A stretch of DNA of 64,000 bases from Alkalihalophilus pseudofirmus (GTDB lineage Bacteria > Bacillota > Bacilli > Bacillales > Bacillaceae_D), in contig NZ_CP117835.1 in assembly GCF_029094545.1 (NCBI RefSeq), forward strand, positions 3,390,001 through 3,454,000. Direction: 5' to 3'. The notes under the pieces are model-generated. The model was not told the DNA's origin. It ran no database searches and saw nothing but the letters and a program-made list of their open reading frames with translations. Both the position numbers and the translations under genes were made by a program. Positions 7,454 through 15,477 of the stretch are shown in pieces. The first letter of the stretch is position 1. Each line of letters starts with the position of its first letter.

Positions 7454-8274
7454 TACATCATTGGAGGAGTATCATGAATATACGGAGGAGCTGGATTTAA
7501 ACTAGGCGCATCCGCAAATGGGTATGGTTCAGCAAAATATTGAAATTCACCTTCCCCGTCCATACTCGGACCGCTCGCCCAGCGTCCTTGTGCACTCTCT
7601 TCTCCCCTTGATAAATTGATAAATAAATGAGATACTTCTCGTTTCTCAAGCTCTCTTGGGAAAGTACTTGGAACAATGACACCCTCTTGAGCTTCTAGTT
7701 CACTAATGGCAGCGAGCCATTGATTTTGGTGCATTGTGTCCCTTGCAATTAAAAAGGAGAGCATATCCTTTACACCACGATCGTCTGTCTGTTCATACAA
7801 TCTTACAGCTTGAAGTCTTCCTTGAGACTCAGCATTTAAATTCGCTCTAAAATCAGCTAATAAATTCCCGCTTGCAATAGTATAACCGCCATTCCAAGGA
7901 ACACCTGCACTATTTACCGGCATCGCACCGAGCCCTGAAACAATAGCATGCTGCGGATTCATACCACCTAATATTGCAGCGAGCATTGGATCTTGGGCAG
8001 CTTGTTCCTGCTGATCGACTGGAGCCCCTTCTAGGAGGTGAGCAATCATTGTCGTTAACATTTCAATATGTGCAAGCTCCTCTGTCCCCACATCCATCAG
8101 CATATCCCTGTACTTTTCATTCCCTCTTGTATTCCATCCTTGAAACAAATATTGAATGGCTACTGAAATTTCACCAAATTGTCCACCCAGTATCTCCTGA
8201 AGTTTCTTCGCATAAACTGGATCCGGTCGTTCTGGCTTCGCCCAATATTGCAGTTCCTTCACATGATAGAACAT
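7453..8274 (-). CDS. Manganese catalase
   Basis: A 273-residue non-haem catalase that converts hydrogen peroxide to water and oxygen at a di-manganese site. The ligands align with the family: Glu35, Glu66, His69, Glu149 and His182 (GQFGEISVAIQ, GTEELAHIEM, NLNAESQGR, ARDTMHQ). The C-terminal extension ends in Pro/Met-rich residues, as in the YdbD/CotJC-related enzymes of Bacillus, some of which are spore-associated. It is monocistronic and transcribed convergently with the RraA-like gene. No regulator site was recognised upstream. Confidence 0.93.
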   Translation of the reverse strand: MFYHVKELQYWAKPERPDPVYAKKLQEILGGQFGEISVAIQYLFQGWNTRGNEKYRDMLMDVGTEELAHIEMLTTMIAHLLEGAPVDQQEQAAQDPMLAAILGGMNPQHAIVSGLGAMPVNSAGVPWNGGYTIASGNLLADFRANLNAESQGRLQAVRLYEQTDDRGVKDMLSFLIARDTMHQNQWLAAISELEAQEGVIVPSTFPRELEKREVSHLFINLSRGEESAQGRWASGPSMDGEGEFQYFAEPYPFADAPSLNPAPPYIHDTPPMM

Positions 8275-8347
8275 ATCATTCCCCCCTCATCACACTAGTT
8301 GAATGATATGTGTTTGACCGCTCATACAGAACACAGACAAACTTAGT

Positions 8348-8473
8348 TTATTTTGATTGATCAAAAAAATCATACACACTCATCAGCGACCTTTGTTGGT
8401 CTTTTGTTAGATGACTTGCTATGATTAATTCAATCATACATAAACCAATGATAATGAACACACCTGCTACCAT
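8348..8473 (-). CDS. Putative 41-aa membrane peptide
   Basis: An AGGAGTGG ribosome site precedes an ATG at 8473. The product has one hydrophobic helix (residues 2-20, VAGVFIIIGLCMIELIIAS) and a charged tail (LTKDQQRSLMSVYDFFDQSK). It is divergent from the LacI-family gene and fills an otherwise empty gap. A single short frame with a good ribosome site and a plausible membrane helix supports it, but conservation has not been tested. Confidence 0.45.
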   Translation of the reverse strand: MVAGVFIIIGLCMIELIIASHLTKDQQRSLMSVYDFFDQSK

Positions 8474-8515
8474 GTTCCATCCACTCCTTTTTAAACTGAT
8501 ACTAAAAAGGTAATG

Positions 8516-8533
8516 TATGAAACGCGTTACATA
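8516..8533. promoter_or_regulatory. Palindromic operator candidate for the LacI-family regulator
   Basis: An 18-bp palindrome with one mismatched pair, half-site TGWAACG meeting directly at the centre (TATGAAACG/CGTTACATA). It lies 42 bp before the regulator start and between two divergent genes. LacI-type proteins bind such central-CpG palindromes, so autoregulation is likely. It does not match the CcpA cre consensus. Confidence 0.55.
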
Positions 8534-8574
8534 GCAAGTGCTTTTTCAAAAATTAAATTGAGGGGAGATTGCCC

Positions 8575-9552
8575 ATGGCGACGATTCGAGAAATTGCAAA
8601 GATCGCGCAAGTGTCAGTAGCTACTGTTTCAAGAGTACTAAACGACCACCCTTATGTAAGTAAAGAGAAAAAAAGGGCCGTGCACCAAGCTATAAAAGAA
8701 CTTAATTACTCTAGAAATTTAAAAGCTATCCAATTAGCAAATAAACACTCTAATCTTGTCGGGGTGGTACTCCCCAAAATTGACCTTCCGTATTTCAGTG
8801 AAATTGTAGAAGGTCTTGCTGAGGAAGCTAGAAAACTCCACCTTCAATTAGTGCTTATTCAATCTAATTATGAAACCGAAAAAGAAAGAGAAGCTTTGGA
8901 GCTATTAAGGGGACATCTTATGGACGGAATTATATTTTGTTCACGTGCCATTTCACTTACTGAAGTAAGAACCTATCAAGAATATGGTCCGATCATCCTT
9001 TTAGAAGATACCGATCAAGATGATTTTTATTCAATAAGTATCCCTCATGATCAAGCGTTTAGTTATGGCTTAGAATATCTTCATTCTAAAGGGCATAAAA
9101 AAATGGCCATCGCGTTAAATCGAACGGATGGGATCAACAGCCAAAAAAGAATTCATTCCTATAAGAAAATGATGGAGCAAATAAAAGAACCTATCAGAAA
9201 AAATTGGATATTTGACCACTGCTTATCAATGGAAGATGGTGTTTCTATCGTTCAAAAATACTTGTTGCTAAAAGATAAGCCGACTGCTATTTTAACCACA
9301 AATGATCAGCTTGCAGCGGGAGTCATTTTAGAAGCAGCAAAGCATCAGTTAAACATTCCACAAGACTTGGCTGTGTTAAGTTTTGATAATCAAGACATTT
9401 CAAAAGTAATGGATATCTCTACTATAGATATTCCTATCAAAGAAATGGGCAGTGAAGCATTGAAAGCACTTTATAAGATCAGAGAGGGTCTCCAACCAGT
9501 CAAAAAAAAGCGTGAACTCCCGTTTAAACTTATTGAGCGATTAACTGTTTGA
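8575..9552 (+). CDS. LacI/GalR-family transcriptional regulator
   Basis: About 325 residues. The N-terminal helix-turn-helix is ATIREIAKIAQVSVATVSRV, followed by hinge helix residues LKAIQLANKHSN and a periplasmic-binding-protein-like sensor domain with the usual LSFDNQDISKVMDISTIDIP ending. The ATG at 8575 sits nine bases after GGGGAG; the upstream in-frame TTG is only three bases from it and is rejected. No sugar gene is adjacent, so the effector and targets are unknown. A palindrome just upstream suggests autoregulation. Confidence 0.88.
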   Translation: MATIREIAKIAQVSVATVSRVLNDHPYVSKEKKRAVHQAIKELNYSRNLKAIQLANKHSNLVGVVLPKIDLPYFSEIVEGLAEEARKLHLQLVLIQSNYETEKEREALELLRGHLMDGIIFCSRAISLTEVRTYQEYGPIILLEDTDQDDFYSISIPHDQAFSYGLEYLHSKGHKKMAIALNRTDGINSQKRIHSYKKMMEQIKEPIRKNWIFDHCLSMEDGVSIVQKYLLLKDKPTAILTTNDQLAAGVILEAAKHQLNIPQDLAVLSFDNQDISKVMDISTIDIPIKEMGSEALKALYKIREGLQPVKKKRELPFKLIERLTV

Positions 9553-9591
9553 TGTTATGTAAATTCAACTTCCCGATGCGGCCTATGCATG

Positions 9592-9665
9592 TAGCTCCCG
9601 AAATATACTACGCTTTCCGCGGAAGCTTCCGGACCGCCCGCGGAAAGCGAGTACCTGCAGCAGAG
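9592..9665. repeat. Solo hybrid of dispersed repeat families A and B
   Basis: The left part (CCGAAATATACTACGCTTTC) matches one end of family B; the right part (GCGGAAAGCGAGTACCTGCAGC) is the inverted end of family A. The two meet in a perfect 12-bp inverted repeat (9611-9622 and 9638-9649, CGCTTTCCGCGG). It looks like a deletion product of an A/B pair. Confidence 0.7.
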
Positions 9666-9802
9666 GTTAACACCTACTGTAAGGCGGACTTCTGAGTGAC
9701 ATTCTTTACTTCCAAAGTAGACCTTGCGTGAACATCATCCGCTAGATTAGAGCTGTTCATATCATGAGTCAAACACTGTGGTTATGTCCCAGTCTGTTTC
9801 CT

Positions 9803-10171
9803 TTATTTTTCACTGTATTTCTTGGTCCGCTCGAGTGCACCGTCTTTTTTATAAACTTTTAATTGAATCTGCTTTTTCGCTAACAGCTCATCTCCATATT
9901 TCAGCGCTTCTTCTTTCGTTTCAAATGTCTTACTTGCCCTCTCTGCTCCTTCTTTCTTGATCGCCCATTGATCATTTTGATTTATTAATTGATAAATTTC
10001 ATCGTTCTTTGTGTTCCCGATTTTCTCTGCTTCATCAATTGCAATAGGTATCGCTCTTCCTTCTTCATAACCATCTTCTACTAATGAATTAGCAATTTCA
10101 ATTGCTTTTTCTTTCACTTCTTTGTTTAAATTCTTCATCGCATCTGGATAATCATTTTTGTTCCAAGGCAT
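9803..10171 (-). CDS. ChaB-like N-terminus plus DUF2188 protein
   Basis: A 122-residue protein with two parts. Residues 1-55 (MPWNKNDYPDAMKNL, EKAIEIANSLVEDGYEEGRA) resemble the ChaB/YdaT N-terminal domain; residues 65-105 (QWAIKKEGAERASKTFETKE) are the DUF2188 unit, a short beta-beta-alpha module. Similar two-part proteins in Bacillus are general-stress proteins such as YdaT, as I recall. Start at 10171 is set by GGAGGGG. The DNA- or stress-related role is not established. Confidence 0.75.
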   Translation of the reverse strand: MPWNKNDYPDAMKNLNKEVKEKAIEIANSLVEDGYEEGRAIPIAIDEAEKIGNTKNDEIYQLINQNDQWAIKKEGAERASKTFETKEEALKYGDELLAKKQIQLKVYKKDGALERTKKYSEK

Positions 10172-10292
10172 TGCACAGCCCCTCCATTCTTTTTGTCTTT
10201 TCTTTTTTCTATATGTACCCTAAACATTCTTGAAATAATCAAGTATAAATCACTCTAAACAACAAATAGTAGATACGAAAGGAGTGAGCGTA

Positions 10293-10721
10293 ATGCCACA
10301 AAACCTAAAAAATCTTATGTCCACTCAAGTATTTTCTGTCACACCAGAACAATCGATCCAAGAAGCAGCAGCTCTTATGAAAGAACATAATGTCGGATCC
10401 ATCCCTGTTGTCGAAAATGGTCAAGTAGCAGGTATGATTACCGACCGTGACATCACTCTGCGTTCAACTGCGGAGGGTACTTCAACACATATTCCGGTAC
10501 GCGAATGTATGACAAGCAACCTTACAGTAGGAACATCTACAATGGATGCACATGAAGCAGCTGCCTTAATGGCCCAGCACCAAATCCGCCGCCTGCCAGT
10601 TGTTGATAACGGGCAATTAGTTGGTATGGTTGCTCTTGGCGACTTAGCTGTTGAAAACACGCTTCAAAATGAAGCTGAAGAGGCTTTATCGGATATTTCA
10701 CAGAAAAACGATATCCAATAA
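10293..10721 (+). CDS. yhcV: Twin CBS-domain protein, YhcV-like
   Basis: A 142-residue protein made of two CBS motifs: residues 6-60 (QSIQEAAALMKEHNVGSIPV, GMITDRDITL) and 70-125 (AHEAAALMAQHQIRRLPVVD, GMVALGDLAV). Together they form one Bateman module, which usually binds adenosine nucleotides. The sequence is very close to Bacillus subtilis YhcV from memory. The ATG at 10293 is eight bases from AAGGAG; an in-frame GTG at 10284 overlaps that site and is rejected. No fused enzyme domain is present, so it may act on a partner. Confidence 0.85.
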   Translation: MPQNLKNLMSTQVFSVTPEQSIQEAAALMKEHNVGSIPVVENGQVAGMITDRDITLRSTAEGTSTHIPVRECMTSNLTVGTSTMDAHEAAALMAQHQIRRLPVVDNGQLVGMVALGDLAVENTLQNEAEEALSDISQKNDIQ

Positions 10722-10724
10722 AAT

Positions 10725-10756
10725 AAAAAAAGGAGGAATGATTTCCTCCTTTTTTT
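10725..10756. terminator. Terminator of yhcV
   Basis: Fourteen-base arms (10725-10738 and 10743-10756) rich in A and GGAGG/CCTCC, ending in T7. It starts three bases past the stop codon. Confidence 0.9.
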
Positions 10757-10833
10757 GTTTGAGTAATTTTATATGTAAAAACCTCCCACCGGATGGTAAT
10801 ATAGTCTTAGGTCTAATTAAGAGGAGGTTTTTT

Positions 10834-12114
10834 ATGTTTTGTCCCAAATGTGGAACCGAATTCAAACAGCGTTCCAAGTATTGCGTGAATTGCGGCAACA
10901 AAAAGAAACAATCATTAATATTACTAATTGCCCTCTTTTCCTTTTTAACAGTAAGCGGTCTCGTTTTCCTTCAATTTTCTGATCACTTTTTTAATAAAGA
11001 AGCAACCAACACCATCCAGCCAGTAGCACAGCCTGCTGATATTGCTCTAGAAGAGTCACCTTCTGAGGTACCAAAGCCAGAACCAGCAGTCGTCGTTAAA
11101 GTGGAACAACCTAAAGAAGAAACCATTCGAGAGTTAACAGAGATTATTGCTGATGCCCAGCAAAATGTCTATACAATCTATAATTCTTTTAGCCAAGGAT
11201 CTGGCTTTTTATATAATAAAGACGGTATAGTTGTAACAAATGCACATGTAGTTGAAGGATCTACTGAAGTAACTGTGAAAACAATAAGTGGCACAGAACA
11301 TCACGGTCTAGTCATCGGCTATTCAAATGAAATTGATGTAGCCGTGATAAAAGTTAATGATTTTATCGGCCGAACCCCACCTAAAATTGCTTATGATCAA
11401 CCATCCTTAATTGGAGAGGAAGTTATTGCTCTAGGGAGTCCATTAGGTTTAGAGAACACCGCTTCAATGGGATATGTAACAGGAGTCAACCGTGATTTTG
11501 TAATTGACAACTTCACTTATTCGAACTTATACCAAATTTCAGCACCTATCTCCCCGGGAAGCAGCGGCGGACCTCTGCTTTCACAAAACACCGAAGAAAT
11601 TATTGCTATTAATTCAGCCAAGGATACACGAGATAATTCTATCGGATTTAGCATCCCCATTTATACCGTTCATGACCTTATTGAATCTTGGATTATGAGC
11701 CCTATGAGCGAGGAAGAGATTTACTCCTTATTTTTCTTTAGTGATGGTCTATATTTCTATGATTATTTGTGGGACTTTTATGAGGGTGGCTATTTTGATG
11801 GAGGCGATTACTCCTCGGATTCTTCTTACTTTGAATACTGGGATTACGAGTATGACTGGAGCTACGATTATGAAGAGTATGAGTATGACTACGAGTACGA
11901 TGATGATTATGATTATGATTATGATTACGAAAATGACTATGACTACTATGATTATGATTACGAAGAATATGAGTATGACGAAGTCGATGAGTATGAGTAT
12001 GAGTATGAGTATGAGTATGAGTATGAGTATGAGTATGAAGAAGATTGGGATGTAGAAAGCTATCAGTCAAATGAATGGCTTGAAGAAGAATTACAAGAGG
12101 AGTATGACAACTAA
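10834..12114 (+). CDS. Membrane-anchored HtrA-like serine protease with N-terminal zinc ribbon and Tyr/Asp/Glu repeat tail
   Basis: A 426-residue protein; the ATG at 10834 follows AAGAGGAGG. Residues 3-20 form a zinc ribbon (CPKC ... CVNC), 27-47 a membrane helix, 48-100 a Pro/Glu-rich stalk. Residues 101-290 are a trypsin-like fold with His138 (VTNAHVVEG), Asp168 (EIDVAVIKV) and Ser244 (PGSSGGPL), as in HtrA proteases. No PDZ domain follows. Instead residues ~303-426 are an acidic tyrosine tail with alternating EY, DY and YE, including eight consecutive EY units. The protease and tail should lie outside the cell. The tail is atypical for HtrA; its function is unknown. Confidence 0.85.
   Translation: MFCPKCGTEFKQRSKYCVNCGNKKKQSLILLIALFSFLTVSGLVFLQFSDHFFNKEATNTIQPVAQPADIALEESPSEVPKPEPAVVVKVEQPKEETIRELTEIIADAQQNVYTIYNSFSQGSGFLYNKDGIVVTNAHVVEGSTEVTVKTISGTEHHGLVIGYSNEIDVAVIKVNDFIGRTPPKIAYDQPSLIGEEVIALGSPLGLENTASMGYVTGVNRDFVIDNFTYSNLYQISAPISPGSSGGPLLSQNTEEIIAINSAKDTRDNSIGFSIPIYTVHDLIESWIMSPMSEEEIYSLFFFSDGLYFYDYLWDFYEGGYFDGGDYSSDSSYFEYWDYEYDWSYDYEEYEYDYEYDDDYDYDYDYENDYDYYDYDYEEYEYDEVDEYEYEYEYEYEYEYEYEEDWDVESYQSNEWLEEELQEEYDN
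11989..12036. repeat. Hexanucleotide microsatellite (GAGTAT)8 inside the protease gene
   Basis: Eight perfect in-frame copies of GAGTAT encode (Glu-Tyr)8. It is the core of a longer purine-pyrimidine region, 11870-12040, made of GAY/GAR-TAY codon pairs. Slippage would change tail length without shifting the frame. Confidence 0.9.
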
Positions 12115-12127
12115 ACATTTTAATAGC

Positions 12128-12167
12128 AAAAGCTGCCTCAAAAGGTTTATCCTTTAAGGCAGCTTTT
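12128..12167. terminator. Bidirectional terminator between the two protease genes
   Basis: Eleven-base perfect arms 12128-12138 and 12157-12167 (AAAAGCTGCCT type) between convergent genes ending at 12114 and 12178. Confidence 0.88.
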
Positions 12168-12177
12168 AATGATTACA

Positions 12178-13416
12178 TTAGTTTTTTAAAGCCTCATAAA
12201 CGTTTACAATGCCATGACCAAAATGTTGACGGCTTTTTCCTGTGCCAAAGTCTGCTGTTTGCTGTAATAAAGTACGAATCTGCGCTGGAGTCAATTCCGG
12301 ATTCTCTGCTTTTACTAAAGCAAGTGAAGCAGCAACTTTAGGAGCAGCCATACTCGTACCAATCGCATATCCATATCCCCCAGGTACGGTTGAAAATGCT
12401 CTTGCCTCCGTATCCCCACCAGGTCCTGCAAGATCAACATTTCCATAGTTTGAGTAATAAGCTAATTCATCATGAATCGTAGAAGATGACACGCTAATAA
12501 CCCACGGTATATCAGAGAATGTATCATGCAGAGGCCCTGACCATTGAGCGCCTTCTCCAGGAATCGTATACATTTTCTTTCCTAAATCAATGGCATCATT
12601 GCCATTAGCCCCTACAATCATCATGTCCTTGCTTTGTGCATATCTTACAGCACGTGAAGCTGAAAGGTGAAGAGTTCTTTGCTGCTCGTTATTCATCATG
12701 CTGTAAGTTCCAAGACTCAAGTTCGCAATATCTACGCCATCATCAGCAGCAGTAGTAATTCCTGCTAATATACTCGTCCAATTACTAACTCTATAAGAGG
12801 CCATGGCAAGTTCCGGACCAACTCCCATCACTCGACCATTAGCTGCAATCGTACCAGCCACATGCGTTCCATGCATGCCAGAGTAGGAGTTGTCTGCTGT
12901 TCCTGGAACGAATGATTTTGCAAATAATAGATTTTCCTTAAGGTCAGGGTGAGTCGTATCAACTCCAGAATCAATAACCCCTACTAAGACATCGTGGTTA
13001 CCAGCATTCAATTTCCATGATTCTCCGTTATTAGTTACGCGTTTAATATCCCATTGGTACTCCTCATACAAATCAGCTTCACTCGCATTGACTCTCAATT
13101 GATTTAATTCATACGCTCGCTCTAGTTCAACTTCTGGGGATCGCAGTTCTACATCCTCTGCAACAGCTGCAATTCCACCGTGATGTTGAGCCCATGCTTT
13201 AAATTCAGGATTTGAAGTGCTCACATTGATTACTCCTATTTGCGGGACTTCCTGTAAAATATCTACTCCTAAATCAGCCATCTCTTCCACAATAGCCTTT
13301 GGAATTGTTTGTTGTGAGAATGTAATAATATAGTCTGTTTTTTCCTCAGCCAAGACTCCTGAGCCACCAAAAGCCAATAACCCTGTTAATGTTAATCCTG
13401 CAATCCATTTTTTCAT
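12178..13416 (-). CDS. Secreted subtilisin-family (S8) serine protease
   Basis: A 412-residue preproprotease. Signal peptide residues 1-23 (cleavage after VLA), then a propeptide to about residue 110 that resembles the I9 inhibitor fold. The catalytic triad is Asp149 (VIDSGVD), His182 (MHGTHVAGT) and Ser355 (GTSMAAP), with oxyanion Asn near 273. The mature enzyme is of normal subtilisin length and rather acidic. It would be exported by Sec and self-activated. It faces the membrane-anchored HtrA-like protease gene; the shared terminator shows they are separate units. Confidence 0.93.
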   Translation of the reverse strand: MKKWIAGLTLTGLLAFGGSGVLAEEKTDYIITFSQQTIPKAIVEEMADLGVDILQEVPQIGVINVSTSNPEFKAWAQHHGGIAAVAEDVELRSPEVELERAYELNQLRVNASEADLYEEYQWDIKRVTNNGESWKLNAGNHDVLVGVIDSGVDTTHPDLKENLLFAKSFVPGTADNSYSGMHGTHVAGTIAANGRVMGVGPELAMASYRVSNWTSILAGITTAADDGVDIANLSLGTYSMMNNEQQRTLHLSASRAVRYAQSKDMMIVGANGNDAIDLGKKMYTIPGEGAQWSGPLHDTFSDIPWVISVSSSTIHDELAYYSNYGNVDLAGPGGDTEARAFSTVPGGYGYAIGTSMAAPKVAASLALVKAENPELTPAQIRTLLQQTADFGTGKSRQHFGHGIVNVYEALKN

Positions 13417-13690
13417 CGTATTCCTCCTCGTATGTTTTTACCGCCTTTTAAATGTTCGGTTCTCTAAGTAATTTCCCTTCATCCACTTGTAAGATATTTG
13501 AAAATGAGTAATAAGCCCTTTAAATTTCATTAGTTCTTTATTACTTGAGTCATTTTAGCTAGTGATAGATTTAATATTGCAGTTAAAATATTATCAATAA
13601 AGAGTCCAAGAATGTTAAAGTTATTAGTTCAATGAACAGCATGAAGAGCAATCTAATTACGAAGTAAGAGAATATGAAATACAGTAACAA
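13417..13690. other. Intergenic region upstream of the subtilisin gene
   Basis: An AT-rich 274-base stretch containing the subtilisin ribosome site (GAGGAG) and presumably its promoter. I see no other gene, hairpin or repeat in it. Confidence 0.5.
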
Positions 13691-13694
13691 AAAA

Positions 13695-13716
13695 AGGCGA
13701 CCGCATTTGGTCGCCT
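13695..13716 (-). terminator. Terminator of tRNA-Ala
   Basis: Eight-base GC-rich arms 13695-13702 and 13709-13716 followed on the minus strand by a T-run, 12 bases past the tRNA 3' end. Confidence 0.85.
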
Positions 13717-13727
13717 TTCTTTTTTTA

Positions 13728-13800
13728 TGGAGCATAGCGGGCTCGAACCGCTGACCTCTTCGCTGCCAGCGAAGCGCTCTCCCAGCTGAGCTAATGCCCC
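13728..13800 (-). tRNA. tRNA-Ala, anticodon GGC
   Basis: A 73-base cloverleaf on the minus strand. The acceptor stem pairs GGGGCAT with ATGCTCC (one G-U). The D-arm is AGCTCAGCTGGGAGAGC. The anticodon stem CTTCG/CGAAG encloses loop CTGGCAG, giving anticodon GGC. The T-loop is GGTTCGAGCCC. The 3' CCA is not encoded. It stands alone and has its own terminator. Confidence 0.95.
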
Positions 13801-13937
13801 GTATGTAAGGTACTTGTTTTTATTATAGCAACTTTTTCTTTAATAGCAATCAATAATTTACATAGAAAAAGAGGATTATTTTAGTTAGAAGTTGGCAATG
13901 TGAGTAAGAGCATCATGATTTTGGAGGTGACACTTTC

Positions 13938-14417
13938 ATGTTCACACTATCTGACATCCCAATTTTACTTGTCTCTTTGTTCATTCTCCTCCCGCTGATT
14001 ACTGTCATACACCAAGCCGGTCATGTATTTTTCGTCTGGCTTTTCGGTGGAAAAGTTACATTCGTTATAGGTGCCGGTAAAAAAATATTTTCTTTTGGCT
14101 CCATAGAAATTAGAAGAATTTATTTCTGGCATTCTTTTTTTCAATTCGAAGAACTTAAACATGATACGACATTCAGCCATTTGTTAGTATTTATTGGTGG
14201 CTCTTTGTTTAACTTCATAAGCATTCTCATCGTTAACGGCTTAATTTTAATGGACATTCTTGCACCACATATCTTCTTCTATAATTTTGTTTACTTTTCA
14301 ATATACTATATTTTCTTCGCCTTATTTCCGGCTAGATATTCAGAAGACCACCCTAGTGATATGATGGCGATATACGATTTGTTGAAATATGGTAAAAGAT
14401 GCGATCCTTTAGACTAA
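13938..14417 (+). CDS. Membrane protein resembling a degenerate M50 (site-2 protease-like) protein
   Basis: A 159-residue protein with four hydrophobic segments (about 7-25, 29-45, 79-100, 105-131). The first helix carries HQAGH at residues 25-29, where M50 metalloproteases have HExxH. A later PSDMMAIYDLL resembles the second M50 motif (NPxxD region). The catalytic Glu is replaced by Gln, so peptidase activity is doubtful. It may be a non-catalytic relative that binds a substrate or metal. AGG-type ribosome site GGAGGTG supports the start. The fold assignment is inference. Confidence 0.55.
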   Translation: MFTLSDIPILLVSLFILLPLITVIHQAGHVFFVWLFGGKVTFVIGAGKKIFSFGSIEIRRIYFWHSFFQFEELKHDTTFSHLLVFIGGSLFNFISILIVNGLILMDILAPHIFFYNFVYFSIYYIFFALFPARYSEDHPSDMMAIYDLLKYGKRCDPLD

Positions 14418-14451
14418 AAATGTCAAAATTAGAATTTTATAGAATAAATAT

Positions 14452-14477
14452 GTTTGAAAAATTTCTAACTTTGGTAA
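14452..14477 (+). promoter_or_regulatory. Possible SigB-type promoter before the KGG stress protein
   Basis: GTTTGA and TGGTAA with a 14-base spacer approximate the SigB consensus GTTTAA-N12/15-GGGTAT (5/6 and 4/6 matches). It lies 45 bp before the start of a GsiB-like gene, and GsiB is SigB-controlled in Bacillus subtilis. Confidence 0.35.
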
Positions 14478-14522
14478 ACAGGGAGTGTAACATCACTAAA
14501 ATTTTTTAGGAGGATGATTTAC

Positions 14523-15134
<612 letters not shown>

Positions 15135-15161
15135 GTAATTGGTCAGCTCGCATAGAAGCTA

Positions 15162-15197
15162 AAAAAGGAGTATTTCTAATGAGAAATACTCCTTTTT
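15162..15197. terminator. Bidirectional terminator after the KGG gene
   Basis: Fifteen-base perfect arms 15162-15176 and 15183-15197, A-rich on the left and T-rich on the right. It serves the KGG gene and the convergent small membrane protein gene ending at 15203. Confidence 0.9.
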
Positions 15198-15202
15198 GTA
15201 TG

Positions 15203-15361
15203 TTAAAAGATTAAATCTAACAGCCACCAGCCTAGTGCCCCAACTATGCCAACCACGAGAGAACTTATGACATTTTCTAACGTGAGTTTCTTGTGCTTTG
15301 TGACATCGAAGACAAGCCAGCCACAAAATATAGCAAATCCAAAAATAACAGCAGTTACCAT
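15203..15361 (-). CDS. Small two-helix membrane protein (52 aa)
   Basis: GAGGAGAGGG precedes an ATG at 15361. The 52-residue product has two hydrophobic helices (residues 2-19 and 31-50) joined by a basic loop TKHKKLTLEN. The terminator lies directly after the stop codon. I know no family name, but ribosome site, composition and terminator fit a real gene. It is divergent from the potassium channel gene 117 bp away. Confidence 0.6.
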   Translation of the reverse strand: MVTAVIFGFAIFCGWLVFDVTKHKKLTLENVISSLVVGIVGALGWWLLDLIF

Positions 15362-15477
15362 ATGTCCCTCTCCTCTTCATACATTCCACATTCATCTTAG
15401 CAGAGATACGATTGCTAGGACAAGAGAGTGGTTATACTGGTTACTATTAATTAAAAAGGGATCGGTGGTTGTCGACC

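Noticed and set aside
8516-8533. CcpA cre site
   Set aside because: The centre is G|C with half-site TGWAACG, whereas cre has TGWAANC|GNTNWCA; the fit to cre is poor.
11738-12118. A minus-strand frame with a His/Thr repeat product opposite the protease tail
   Set aside because: It mirrors the GAGTAT microsatellite; no ribosome site, and the sense gene is clear.
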